DNA of 64,000 nucleotides, taken from assembly GCF_004343155.1 (NCBI RefSeq), contig NZ_SMDC01000002.1, positions 1 through 64,000 on the forward strand, read 5' to 3'. The DNA comes from Marichromatium gracile (GTDB lineage: Bacteria; Pseudomonadota; Gammaproteobacteria; Chromatiales; Chromatiaceae). The first letter of the stretch is position 1. Each line of letters opens with the position of its first letter. The position numbers were made by a program, and so were the translations under genes. Positions 29,034 through 37,953 of the stretch are shown here, piece after piece. Under the pieces are notes generated by a model. It searched no databases, had not been told where the DNA came from, and was given only the letters and a program-made list of their open reading frames with translations.

Positions 29034-30604
29034 GCGAGTCGGCCGAACGCTATGTCCAGATCATGGACACCACCCTGCGCGACGGGGAACAGACCCAGGG
29101 GGTGTCCTTCTCGCCGGCGGAGAAGCTCAATCTCGCCAAGACCCTGCTCGAACAGGTGCGGGTCGATCGCATCGAGGTCGCCTCGGCGCGGGTCTCCAGC
29201 GGCGAGGCCGACGCGGTGCGTCAGATCCTCGGCTGGGCCGAGGGGCGCGGACTCGCCGAGCGGGTCGAGGTCCTCGGCTTCGTCGACCAGGGGCGCAGCA
29301 TCGACTGGATCCGTGATGCCGGCGGACGGGTGCTCAACCTGCTGACCAAGGGCAGCGAGCGTCACTGTCACGGCCAGCTCGGCAAGACCCTGGAGCAGCA
29401 CGTCGGTGATGTGCGCGCCTGTGTCGCCCGCGCCCAGGAGGCGGGGCTTGCCGTCAACCTCTATCTCGAGGACTGGTCGAACGGCTATCGCGACACCCCG
29501 GACTATGTCTATCGCTTCGTCGAGCAGCTCGCCGACAGCGGGGTGGGGCACTTCATGCTGCCCGACACCCTCGGGGTGATGACCCCGGAGCAGGTCGAGG
29601 CGGCGATCGCCGACATGGTCGCGCGCTTCCCCCGGCTGTGCTTCGACTTCCACCCCCACAACGACTACGGCCTGGCCACCGCCAACGTGCTCGCCGCCGC
29701 GCGCGCCGGGGTGAGCGCGCTGCACTGCACCGTCAACTGTCTCGGCGAGCGCGCCGGTAATGCCTCGTTGGCCGAGGTCGCGGTCAACCTGCGCGATCAG
29801 CTCGGCTATCGCACCGGCATCGACGAGACCCATCTCGCCCGCGCCAGCGAGCTGGTCGAGTACTTCTCGGGCAAGCGCATCGCCGACAACGCGCCGATCG
29901 TCGGCGCCGACGTCTTCACCCAGACCGCCGGCATCCATGCCGACGGCGATCGCAAGGGCAGTCTCTACCACTCGCGGCTCTCGCCCGAGCGCTTTGCCCG
30001 GCGACGCAAGTACGCGCTCGGCAAGCTCGCCGGCAAGGCCTCGCTGGCGAAGAACCTCGAACGACTCGACATCGAGCTCTCCGAGGAGCAGCAGCAGACG
30101 GTGTTGCGCCGTATCATCGAGCTCGGCGACTCGAAGAAGACCATCACCACCGAGGATCTGCCCTTCATCATCGCCGAGGTGCTGGAGAGCAAGGATTACG
30201 ACCATGCCGAGCTGCTCGCCTGCTCGGTGGCCTCGACCATGGACCTGGAGTCGACCGCGAGCATCAAGGTCCGTATCGAGTGCGACGTCTATAACGCCGT
30301 GGGCAGCGGCAACGGTGGCTTCGACGCCTTCATGAGCGCGCTCGCGCGGGTGGTGAAGAAGCGCGGCCTGACCCTGCCGCGGCTGACCGACTACGAGGTG
30401 CGCATCCCCAAGGGCGGGCGCACCGATGCCCTCACCGAGTGCAGCATCGTCTGGCAGACCGACCTGGGCGAGCTACGCACCCGCGGGGTACATGCCAACC
30501 AGGTGTTCGCCTCGATCGCAGCGACGCTGCGCATGCTCAACATCGTCATCCACCGCGCACTCAAGCAGGCGGCGGCTGCCGAGTCCGCGACGACGGGCGA
30601 CTGA
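29030..30604 (+). CDS. 2-isopropylmalate/citramalate synthase-like protein
   Basis: A 524-residue enzyme of the DRE-TIM metallolyase family that condenses acetyl-CoA with a 2-oxo acid. The catalytic start is MDTTLRDGEQTQGVSFS near 12, and metal histidines lie in FDFHPHNDYGLA and QTAGIHADGD. A C-terminal LeuA-type regulatory domain starts near 390. It resembles the Bacteroidetes-type LeuA/CimA group rather than classic proteobacterial LeuA. It overlaps thrC by 4 nt. Threonine is the usual isoleucine precursor and citramalate the bypass, so citramalate synthase (pyruvate substrate) is an attractive guess, but isopropylmalate synthase is equally possible from sequence. The 3' end overlaps the convergent DUF2339 gene by 44 nt. 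Confidence 0.85.
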   Translation: MSESAERYVQIMDTTLRDGEQTQGVSFSPAEKLNLAKTLLEQVRVDRIEVASARVSSGEADAVRQILGWAEGRGLAERVEVLGFVDQGRSIDWIRDAGGRVLNLLTKGSERHCHGQLGKTLEQHVGDVRACVARAQEAGLAVNLYLEDWSNGYRDTPDYVYRFVEQLADSGVGHFMLPDTLGVMTPEQVEAAIADMVARFPRLCFDFHPHNDYGLATANVLAAARAGVSALHCTVNCLGERAGNASLAEVAVNLRDQLGYRTGIDETHLARASELVEYFSGKRIADNAPIVGADVFTQTAGIHADGDRKGSLYHSRLSPERFARRRKYALGKLAGKASLAKNLERLDIELSEEQQQTVLRRIIELGDSKKTITTEDLPFIIAEVLESKDYDHAELLACSVASTMDLESTASIKVRIECDVYNAVGSGNGGFDAFMSALARVVKKRGLTLPRLTDYEVRIPKGGRTDALTECSIVWQTDLGELRTRGVHANQVFASIAATLRMLNIVIHRALKQAAAAESATTGD

Positions 30605-33194
30605 GCCCTGTCTCGTCGGCTGTCGTCGCGCGCGGCGGCAGCGGCGTCAGCCAGCCGATCCCCATCATCAGCCCGCCGACGGCGAGGAAGGAGACGATGC
30701 GCTCCACCCCGCCGCGCGCGGCCAGATCGATCGCAAACAGCTTCACCACCGCCAGCGTCAGCACCGCCGCCGCGCCGAACCAGAGCGCGCGCGAGCGCCA
30801 GCGCCGCGCCCCCAGCAACAGCACCACCGCGCACAGCCCCCAGCTCACCGACAGCACCATCTGCGTCGGTGCCGAGTCGAGCAGCGCCGCCACCCGGTAG
30901 TCCACCCCCCAGGCATGGTGCAGCGCGCGCAGCAGCACCAGATTGAGCCAGCCGAAGCCGAGCACCCCGAACAGCGCGGTGACGGCCCGCCGGCCCGGCG
31001 CGCCGGGGGCGATCAGCCCGTGCGTCTCGAGCGCGTGCCACCAGCGCCACAGCGCGACGAGCACCAGCGCGGTGACGAGATCGAGCGGGTTGACGAGCGG
31101 CAGCCGAGGCCAGGGCGCGCTACCGCCGGCGATCCCGACTGACCAGACCGACCAGATCATCAGCCCGAGCGCGAGCGGCACGCCGAGCGCGCCGACATGG
31201 ACCCGCGCCCAGGTCAGCGGCCAGGGTCGCGCCCGCGTGGCCAGCAGTAGCGCCACGGCCGGGAGCAGCGCCAGCGCCGCGGCGTGCCAGCCGGGGGCTG
31301 GCTGGTGCGCGACCAGCGCCCACCACAGCCAGCCCCAGTCGAGCACCAGCAGGGTCGTCAGCCCCTGGGCGAACAGGCCCCAGCCGATTCGCGGGGCGAG
31401 TGCGCGGCGCTCGACCCGCCACAGCAGCAGATAGCCGAGGCCGACGAAGGCCGGCCAGGCGAGCGCGCCGCCGGCGCCGAACGGTTGCTCCAGCCGCTCG
31501 GCGCTGGCCGCCAGCGCGACCAGCCCGAGCAGCGGCAGCCCGCCGAGCAGGGCGTCGAGTCGCGCCCAGCGCAGCCGGGTGGCGGCGAGTTCGGCGAGCA
31601 GCGCGCCGAGCAGGGTATAGCCGATGAGTCGCGCCGGCAGCACCGCGCCGGGGTCGAGACGCCACAGCTCGGCGCTCCCGGCGCCGAGCCACCACAGCGC
31701 CCCCCAGCCGAGCAGCCAGGGCGCCAGGGCGCGGCACCAGGGGCGGGCGCGCTCGAACCAGTAGGCGCTCACCAGCCCGGCGAGGGCGATCGTCAGCGCG
31801 CCGAGCACCTCGGCGCCGAGGAAGGGGCGCGGGTCGGCGGCGGTCTCGGCGAAGGGCAGCGTCAGTGCCGCGCCGAGCTGGAGCAACAGCGCGAAGACCA
31901 ACACCCGCGTCTGCTCCTGACGGGCGCCGATCCAGGCCATGGCCGCGCCCTCGAGCGCCCAGAAACCGGCGGTGAGTTCGGCCTCGAGGGCGAAGGCCGG
32001 GGTCAGCGACAGCAGGATCACCGCGAGCGCGAGGAAGGTCTGGGCGAGCAGCGTCGTGGCTGGATGTCCGTCGCGTCGCAGCCAACCGGCGAGGACGAGA
32101 TAGAACAGCCCCATCGCCAGGGTCGAGTAGGCCTCGCCCCAGGGCAGGTGGGCGACCAGCGCGAGCTGGCAGGCAAGGGTCAGCAGCGGGGTGCCGAACA
32201 CCAGGGTGGCGTCGACCGGGGGGGCGGAGCCCGGCGGTCGGTGCCGGGCGTGGAGCACCGCCACGGCGACATAGACGAGGAAGAAGTAGATCAGGAAGGG
32301 CTCGACCCGATGGAACAGTGCCGGCTCGTAGCGCAGCACGCCCCAGACGATGCCGATGACGAAGGTGAAGGCGAAGCCGAGCAGGTTGAGCGCGCGCCAG
32401 CCGCGCGCCCAGGCCAGCGCCAGCACCAGGGTGTCGAGCAGGGCGTAGTAACCGAACAGCACCACCGGGTCGCCGCCGCCGTCGGCGCTGATCAGTGGCG
32501 CGAGGAAGCCGCCGATCAGGCCGAACCAGGCGAGGCTGCGCGCCTCCTGGGTGAGCGCCAGGGCGAGACAGACGAGCGCGATCAGTGCCAGCAGCGCGAA
32601 GGCGGCCACGGGCCCGAGCAGCCCGGCAAGCACATGGGCGCCGTGGACGTCGAGATAGAGGATGCCGATGGCTGCGCCCTGGAGCAGCAGTCCGTAGTCG
32701 CGATTGCGCGCGCACATCCGCCAGCCGAGCCCGAGCAGCCCCAACGCGGCCAGCGCGATGGCGCCGAGACGCAGCTCCAGCGACAGCCGCAGCCACTGCT
32801 GGTCGACCGCATACTTGATCAGGAAGCCGGTGCCGACGAACACCAACAGGATGCCGATGCGCACCAGCGGATTGGCACCGAGCAGGCGCTCGCGCAGGCG
32901 CCAGGGGGCGCGTGGGGCAGGCGTCGGGCAGGGCGGGGTTGGCGGCGGGGCGGGCAGGTCGAGCGACAGCGGCTCGGAGTCGGGGGCTTGCGCCGGTTCC
33001 GGCTGGGGCTCTGCGGGCGACGGGGTCGCACGCCCCAGCTGCTCGCGCAGCATCCGCTCGAGCAACTGCTGGCGGGCGAGCACGAAACCGAACAGTGCGC
33101 CGATCAGCGGCGCGGCGAGCCCGTCGAGCCCGGCCTCCGCCAGCCACAGCCCGCCGGCGAGACCGACCAGGGTCAGGATCAGGGTCAGGGCCAT
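30561..33194 (-). CDS. DUF2339 multi-pass membrane protein
   Basis: An 877-residue, very hydrophobic protein of the DUF2339 family. Residues 1-40 form the first two helices. A short Pro/Glu-rich cytoplasmic-type linker follows (about 55-95). Then come some 25 or more helices rich in Leu, Ala, Gly and Trp. Family function is unknown. The ATG at 33192-33194 has GAGGAA just upstream. It overlaps the 3' end of the LeuA-like gene on the other strand by 44 nt. A heptad repeat array begins about 70 nt upstream of its start, which may sit in its promoter region. Confidence 0.85.
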   Translation of the reverse strand: MALTLILTLVGLAGGLWLAEAGLDGLAAPLIGALFGFVLARQQLLERMLREQLGRATPSPAEPQPEPAQAPDSEPLSLDLPAPPPTPPCPTPAPRAPWRLRERLLGANPLVRIGILLVFVGTGFLIKYAVDQQWLRLSLELRLGAIALAALGLLGLGWRMCARNRDYGLLLQGAAIGILYLDVHGAHVLAGLLGPVAAFALLALIALVCLALALTQEARSLAWFGLIGGFLAPLISADGGGDPVVLFGYYALLDTLVLALAWARGWRALNLLGFAFTFVIGIVWGVLRYEPALFHRVEPFLIYFFLVYVAVAVLHARHRPPGSAPPVDATLVFGTPLLTLACQLALVAHLPWGEAYSTLAMGLFYLVLAGWLRRDGHPATTLLAQTFLALAVILLSLTPAFALEAELTAGFWALEGAAMAWIGARQEQTRVLVFALLLQLGAALTLPFAETAADPRPFLGAEVLGALTIALAGLVSAYWFERARPWCRALAPWLLGWGALWWLGAGSAELWRLDPGAVLPARLIGYTLLGALLAELAATRLRWARLDALLGGLPLLGLVALAASAERLEQPFGAGGALAWPAFVGLGYLLLWRVERRALAPRIGWGLFAQGLTTLLVLDWGWLWWALVAHQPAPGWHAAALALLPAVALLLATRARPWPLTWARVHVGALGVPLALGLMIWSVWSVGIAGGSAPWPRLPLVNPLDLVTALVLVALWRWWHALETHGLIAPGAPGRRAVTALFGVLGFGWLNLVLLRALHHAWGVDYRVAALLDSAPTQMVLSVSWGLCAVVLLLGARRWRSRALWFGAAAVLTLAVVKLFAIDLAARGGVERIVSFLAVGGLMMGIGWLTPLPPRATTADETGLSRPSSRTRQPPPA

Positions 33195-33264
33195 GCCGGG
33201 TTCCTCGTACCGCCGTGTATGCCGACACGTTAGCCCGGCGCTCGGAGCGGGGCAATCGGGGCGG

Positions 33265-33440
33265 CAGCTATCAGCCACCAGCTATCAGCCACCAGCTACC
33301 AGCTACCAGCTACCAGCCACCAGCCACCAGTCGTCAGCCGTTGCCGCCAGTCGCCAGCTGTCAGTGGACGCTTGTGCTCAACGACGGTGGTCAAGGACTG
33401 TCCGCCCTTTCACTGGCGGCTGGCGGCTGGCGACTGGTAG
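33265..33440. repeat. CAGNNNN heptad array with inverted partner
   Basis: From 33265 about fourteen 7-mers run head to tail: CAGCTAT, CAGCCAC, CAGCTAT, CAGCCAC, three CAGCTAC, two CAGCCAC, CAGTCGT, CAGCCGT, then CAGTCGC and CAGCTGT after a one-base slip. From 33412 the same motif returns inverted (CTGGCGG, CTGGCGG, CTGGCGA, CTGGTAG). The two parts could pair into a long imperfect hairpin. The GATTGAACC anchor found at the other loci is absent. It lies between divergent genes (DUF2339 and DUF6394), so it may touch their promoters. Confidence 0.85.
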
Positions 33441-33528
33441 CTACCCGCCGGCAAACTGCTATGATGCGCCGGCGGTCTGGCCGCCATCGTGTTCGCGCCC
33501 GCTCGGGCCCCTTGTTGCGGAGAGACGG

Positions 33529-33912
33529 ATGAATCCGGAAAAGGTCGTCTTCGGCTTCTTCATCGTGCTCGCCCTGACGCTGAACTTCGGGTTCTTCGTC
33601 GGCGAGATCGACAATCCCGACCATCATCACGCCTGGGAGCTGTTCGCGGTGATCGTGGTCAACCTCGTTGCCACCGTGCTCAAGTTCGGCGACCGCACCC
33701 AGCTCGGCGCGGTGCTGCTCGCCACCAGTCTGGTGGCGATCCTGCAGCTCGTCGCCGCGGCGCTGGTGTGGACGGCGGTGGTGCACGTCGGTGAGGGCGG
33801 CATGACCCCCTCGGCGATGGCCAGCATCGTCTCGCTCGCCGGCGGGGCGATGATCGCCAACGTGGTCTCGGTGGTGCTGTTGCTGATCGAGACGGTGATG
33901 CTGCGCCGCTGA
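33529..33912 (+). CDS. DUF6394 small membrane protein
   Basis: A 127-residue protein with about four hydrophobic helices and a conserved front (MNPEKVVFGFFIVLALTLNF). It has GEIDNPDHHHAWELF and LKFGDRTQLGAV between the first helices. I recognise this as the DUF6394 family. It is encoded 33 nt before the two-RCK potassium channel gene, an arrangement I believe recurs in gammaproteobacteria. Function is unknown; an accessory role to the channel is inference. The start is fixed by the family N-terminus and GAGAGACGG upstream. Confidence 0.8.
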   Translation: MNPEKVVFGFFIVLALTLNFGFFVGEIDNPDHHHAWELFAVIVVNLVATVLKFGDRTQLGAVLLATSLVAILQLVAAALVWTAVVHVGEGGMTPSAMASIVSLAGGAMIANVVSVVLLLIETVMLRR

Positions 33913-33945
33913 GCGGTGCGGCGCCGCGACCGGGGGAGCCGTCGC

Positions 33946-35661
33946 ATGGATACCATCGTCTTTCTCGTCTTCCGGCGGATGCGCGCGCCGCTGCTGTCGC
34001 TGATCCTGGTCTATGCGGTGGCGATGGCCGGGCTGGCGTTGATCCCGGCGCAGGACGCCGCCGGCGAGCCGGCGACGATGAGCCTGTTCCATGCCTTCTA
34101 TTTCGTCAGCTACATGTCGACCACCATCGGTTTCGGCGAGCTGCCCAATACCTTCACCGATGCCCAGCGGCTGTGGGTCTCGGGTTGCGTGTTCGCCACC
34201 GTGGCGGTGTGGATCTATGCCATCGGCACCCTGATCGCGCTGCTGCAGGACGCGACCTTTCAGCGCGCGATCCGCGAGCGCCGCTTTCGCGCCCGGGTGC
34301 GCGGGCTGTGCACCCCCTTCTATCTGGTCTGCGGCTATGGCCAGACCGGCAGCGCCCTGGTGCGGGGGCTAACCGATCGTCATCTGCATGCGGTGGTGGT
34401 CGATATCGATCCCGAGCGCATCAATCTGCTCCAGCTCGAGAACCAGCGCGAATACGTCCCCGCGTTCTGCGCCGACGCGCGCAGTCCGGCGCACCTCGAG
34501 GCGGCCGGGCTCAGGCATCCGCTGTGTCAGGGGGTGGTGGCGCTGACCAATGTCAACGAGACCAACCTCAAGATCGCCATCGCCGCCAAGCTGATGCACC
34601 CCGAGGTGACGGTGATCTGTCGCGCCGACTCGCACGAGGTCGAGGCCAACATGGCCTCCTTCGGCACCGACCACATCTACGACCCCTTCGATACCTTCGC
34701 GCTCTACATGGCCACCGCCATCCAGGCGCCCTGTCTCACCCTGCTGTTCGACTGGCTCTCGGGCTTCGGCGGCGAACGGCTCAAGGAGCCGCTGTTCCCG
34801 CCGACTCGGGGGCGCTGGGTGATCTGTGGCTATGGTCGCTTCGGCAAGGCGATGTACAAGCATCTCAAGGAGCAGGGGATGGAGGTGCAGGTGATCGAGG
34901 CGCTGCCACACAAGACCGGGATCCCCGAGGAGGGTGTGGTGCAGGGCCGCGGCACCGAGGCGGTGACCCTGGAGCAGGCCGGGATCCGTCGTGCCGTGGG
35001 GTTGGTGGCGGGCACCGATCACGACGCCGACAACCTCTCGATCGTGATGACCGCGCTGATGCTCAACCGCGGGCTGTTCGTGATCGCGCGCGAGAACCAG
35101 CACCACAACCATCAGTTGTTCGCCCGGGTCGGTGCCCATGCGATCATGCACCCCAGTCTGATCGTCGCCAATCGCATCGGTATCCGGTTGGTCAACCCGC
35201 TGCTCTCCGACTTCGCCACCCTGGCACGGCTCGAGGACGAGCCCTGGGCCTGCGAGCTGGTGAGCCGGGTGCTGGGGTTGGTCGGGGAGTGCGCCCCGCA
35301 CGTCTGGGAGATCGTCCTCGAACCCGGGCGCGCCTTCGCCGTGTGTGACGCGATTGCGCGCGGCGAGCCGCCGACCCTGGAGATCCTGTTGCGCGACCCG
35401 CAGGCGCGCGACGAACGCCTGCCGGTGATCCCCCTGCTGCTGGCGCGCGACGGCGCCCGGTGGTTGCTCCCGGGGCCGGAGACCGAACTCGAGGCCGGCG
35501 ACCGGCTGCTCTGCTGCGGTCGCGAGTGGGCGAGCAGGCGCATGGGTTGGACGCTGCAGAACCTGCATGCGCTCGACTATGTGTGTGGTCGCGAGAGCTG
35601 GCGCGAAGGGCCGGTCTGGCAGTTGCTGGCCCCATTGCTGCGGCGCGCCCGCGATCATTGA
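33946..35661 (+). CDS. Potassium channel protein with two RCK/TrkA-N domains
   Basis: A 571-residue membrane protein. A helix lies near 15-35. The pore helix and selectivity filter STTIGFGE (Thr60-Glu65) follow, then a second helix near 73-97, giving a two-helix channel subunit. The filter TIGFG differs from the standard TVGYG. Two Rossmann-like TrkA-N domains follow, with CGYGQTGSALVRGL near 127 and CGYGRFGKAMYKHL near 290. TrkA-C-like sequence occupies the C-terminus. The N-terminus chosen (MDTIVFLVF) has GGGGGAG upstream; an ATG or GTG 10 codons earlier is less likely. It probably gates K+ flow in response to nucleotides or ions. Confidence 0.88.
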   Translation: MDTIVFLVFRRMRAPLLSLILVYAVAMAGLALIPAQDAAGEPATMSLFHAFYFVSYMSTTIGFGELPNTFTDAQRLWVSGCVFATVAVWIYAIGTLIALLQDATFQRAIRERRFRARVRGLCTPFYLVCGYGQTGSALVRGLTDRHLHAVVVDIDPERINLLQLENQREYVPAFCADARSPAHLEAAGLRHPLCQGVVALTNVNETNLKIAIAAKLMHPEVTVICRADSHEVEANMASFGTDHIYDPFDTFALYMATAIQAPCLTLLFDWLSGFGGERLKEPLFPPTRGRWVICGYGRFGKAMYKHLKEQGMEVQVIEALPHKTGIPEEGVVQGRGTEAVTLEQAGIRRAVGLVAGTDHDADNLSIVMTALMLNRGLFVIARENQHHNHQLFARVGAHAIMHPSLIVANRIGIRLVNPLLSDFATLARLEDEPWACELVSRVLGLVGECAPHVWEIVLEPGRAFAVCDAIARGEPPTLEILLRDPQARDERLPVIPLLLARDGARWLLPGPETELEAGDRLLCCGREWASRRMGWTLQNLHALDYVCGRESWREGPVWQLLAPLLRRARDH

Positions 35662-35736
35662 CCGCCGCGCCGGGAACCCCGACCGATGCCGCTCGTCTGA
35701 TGCTGGACGAGAGCCCGGGGACGGATCGCGCGTGCC

Positions 35737-35764
35737 TTGGCTCGGCTGGAGATGATGGCATACT
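35737..35764 (+). promoter_or_regulatory. Weak candidate promoter for hemerythrin-hemH
   Basis: TTGGCT (35737-35742) and CATACT (35759-35764) are separated by 16 nt, about 40 nt before the hemerythrin start. Both hexamers are partial matches, so this is only a suggestion. Confidence 0.28.
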
Positions 35765-35805
35765 GGATCGATTGAGACGATTGCCACCGACTAGGAGAAA
35801 GGCCT

Positions 35806-36366
35806 ATGCACCCGGTGATGACCCGACTGGGCCAGGACCATGCCCGTCTCGTCAAGCTGCTCGACCTGTTCGAGACCCTGCTCGACCGCTTCCACGCGGG
35901 TGAGGAGCCCGACTACGACCTGATGTCCGAGATGCTCGAGTACATGGACGGCTATGCCGATACCGTCCATCACCCGACCGAGGACATCATCTTTCGTCGA
36001 GTCCTCGACAAGGGCGCCGGGCAGCACGAGGTGTTCGACGTGCTGATGCGTCAGCACGCGAGCCTCAGCCAGATCAACAAGCGCTTCCGTCAGTCGCTCG
36101 ACGGCATCCTCAACGAGGAGGTGCTGTTGCGCGAGGACGTCGAGGCCAATGGTCGCGAGCTGGTCGCGACCATGCGCGCACACCTCTCGCTCGAGGATCG
36201 CGAGGCCTTCCCGATCGCCCTCGAGGTGCTCGACGAGGCCGACTGGGACGCGGTGGCGGCCGAGGCGCCCTCCGCCGAGGATCCGCTGTTCGGCGCCCCC
36301 GATCCCGAGCGCTTCCAGGCACTCTACCGACTCCTTTCCGAACAGGCCCAGTCCGAGACCCCTTGA
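35806..36366 (+). CDS. Hemerythrin-domain protein
   Basis: A 186-residue soluble protein with a four-helix hemerythrin HHE domain. Likely di-iron ligands are His and Glu residues in LGQDHARLVKLL (near 10), VHHPTEDIIFRR (near 60), LMRQHASLSQI (near 85) and MRAHLSLEDREAF (near 125). A perfect TAGGAGAAAGG ribosome site precedes the ATG. Bacterial members sense or store O2, NO or iron, or help repair iron-sulfur proteins. It overlaps the hemH start (TGATG), so it is coupled to heme synthesis; a role in iron supply or protection is an inference. Confidence 0.88.
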   Translation: MHPVMTRLGQDHARLVKLLDLFETLLDRFHAGEEPDYDLMSEMLEYMDGYADTVHHPTEDIIFRRVLDKGAGQHEVFDVLMRQHASLSQINKRFRQSLDGILNEEVLLREDVEANGRELVATMRAHLSLEDREAFPIALEVLDEADWDAVAAEAPSAEDPLFGAPDPERFQALYRLLSEQAQSETP

Positions 36367-37466
36367 TGAAGTTCGTCGATACCCCCGCTTACCGCCATGA
36401 CACCCCCGAGTCGCTCGGGGTGCTGCTGATCAACCTGGGCACGCCCGACAGCACCAGCGTGCCGGACGTGCGCCGCTATCTCGCCGAGTTCCTCTCCGAT
36501 CCGCGGGTGGTGGAGATGTCGCGCGCGCTGTGGCTGCCGTTGCTCCACGGCATCATCCTGCGCACCCGCCCGGCGCGCTCGGCGCGTGCCTATGAGTCGG
36601 TGTGGACCGAGGACGGTTCGCCGCTGCTGGCGATCTCGCGGCGGCAGCGCGACGGCATCGCCGAGCGGCTGGGCGCGCGGCTCGGGGGGCCGGTCAAGGT
36701 TGCGCTGGGGATGCGTTACGGCAACCCCTCGGTGGCCTCGGCGCTGGCCGAGCTGCGCGCGGCCAATGCCCGACGCATCCTGGTGCTCCCGCTCTATCCG
36801 CAGTACTCGGCCACCACCACCGGCTCGGCCTTCGACGCCGTCACCGCCGAGCTGCGGCGCTGGCGCTGGCTGCCGGAGCTGCGCTTCATCAACCAGTACC
36901 ACGACGATCCGGCCTATATCGATGCCCTGGTCGCCAGTATCCGCGCGTACTGGGCCGAGCACGGCGAGCCCGAGCGGCTGCTGTTCTCCTTCCACGGCAT
37001 CCCCAAGGACTACTTCGACAAGGGCGACCCCTATCACTGTCTGTGTCGCAAGAGCGCGCGGCTGGTGATCGAGTCGCTGGGGCTGGCGGAGGATCGTTGG
37101 GGGATGTCGTTCCAGTCGCGTCTCGGTTCGAGCGAGTGGCTCCAGCCCTATACCGAGACCACCCTCAAGGAATGGGGCGCGGCCGGGGTGAAGTCGGTCC
37201 ACGTGCTCTCGCCCGGGTTCTCCGCCGACTGCTTGGAGACCATCGAGGAGATCGACGAGGAGAACCGCGAGTACTTCCTCGAGGCCGGCGGCGAGCACTA
37301 CGGCTACATCCCCTGTCTCAACGACGCCCCGGCGCATCTCGATCTGCTCACCGAGCTGATCCTGCGCCACTGCGCCGGCTGGCCCGGGCTCGACGCCCCG
37401 GCCCAGGATGCCGAGGCGCTCGCCGAGCGTCTGGCCCGCGCCCGCGCGCTCGGCGCCGAGTACTGA
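36366..37466 (+). CDS. hemH: Ferrochelatase
   Basis: HemH inserts Fe2+ into protoporphyrin IX, the last step of protoheme synthesis. It has 366 residues from the ATG at 36366; a TTG one codon earlier is possible. Family motifs are VLLINLGTPDS at the front, PQYSATTTGSAFD, and SFHGIPKDYFDKGDPYHCLC with the catalytic His. The conserved glutamate lies in LSPGFSADCLETIEEI, followed by YIPCLNDAP. It overlaps the hemerythrin gene by one base (TGATG), and DUF971 follows after 14 nt, so the three genes are one transcript. In a phototroph it sits at the heme/bacteriochlorophyll branch. Confidence 0.96.
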   Translation: MKFVDTPAYRHDTPESLGVLLINLGTPDSTSVPDVRRYLAEFLSDPRVVEMSRALWLPLLHGIILRTRPARSARAYESVWTEDGSPLLAISRRQRDGIAERLGARLGGPVKVALGMRYGNPSVASALAELRAANARRILVLPLYPQYSATTTGSAFDAVTAELRRWRWLPELRFINQYHDDPAYIDALVASIRAYWAEHGEPERLLFSFHGIPKDYFDKGDPYHCLCRKSARLVIESLGLAEDRWGMSFQSRLGSSEWLQPYTETTLKEWGAAGVKSVHVLSPGFSADCLETIEEIDEENREYFLEAGGEHYGYIPCLNDAPAHLDLLTELILRHCAGWPGLDAPAQDAEALAERLARARALGAEY

Positions 37467-37480
37467 CCGCGGAGGTCCCC

Positions 37481-37915
37481 ATGGACGACGCCCATCCACT
37501 GCCCACCGAGATCCGCCTGCACCAGCGCTCGCGGGTGCTGGAGCTGGCCTTCGACGACGGGGCGCGCTTCCGGCTGCCGTGCGAGTACCTGCGGGTCTAC
37601 TCGCCCTCGGCCGAGGTGCGCGGTCACTCCCCGGCGAGCGCCAAGCTGCAGCTCGGCAAGGAGCGGGTGAACATCACCGCGATCGAGCAGATCGGCGCCT
37701 ATGCGCTCAAGATCCGCTATGACGACGGTCACGACTCCGGGCTCTACGACTGGGGTTATCTCCATCGCCTCGGTCGCGCCTGGCAGCCGCTGTGGCAGGA
37801 CTATCTCAAGCAGCTGGAGGAGGCCGGCGCGCACCGTGAGGGTCCCGACCCCTTCGAACAATTGCAGGCGCGCGGCGAGGTACCGGCAGAGACGGCGGCG
37901 ACGGCGCGCGACTGA
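37481..37915 (+). CDS. DUF971 (GBBH-like) protein
   Basis: A 144-residue protein of the DUF971 family, related to the N-terminal domain of gamma-butyrobetaine hydroxylase. It carries the family pattern FDDGARFRLPCEYLRVYSPS and IGAYALKIRYDDGHDSGLY. The tail (from about 118) is less conserved. A perfect GGAGGT lies 5 nt before the ATG. Similar proteins are often linked to iron-sulfur or quinone genes; here it follows hemH by 14 nt. Function is unknown. Confidence 0.9.
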   Translation: MDDAHPLPTEIRLHQRSRVLELAFDDGARFRLPCEYLRVYSPSAEVRGHSPASAKLQLGKERVNITAIEQIGAYALKIRYDDGHDSGLYDWGYLHRLGRAWQPLWQDYLKQLEEAGAHREGPDPFEQLQARGEVPAETAATARD

Positions 37916-37953
37916 CACCCGGGAGCGGGCGCGGCCCGCAGGAGTGGAGGCAC

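Noticed and set aside
31284-33233. 649-residue frame opposite DUF2339
   Set aside because: Composition is Gly/Gln/Glu-rich shadow of a membrane protein; no domain seen.
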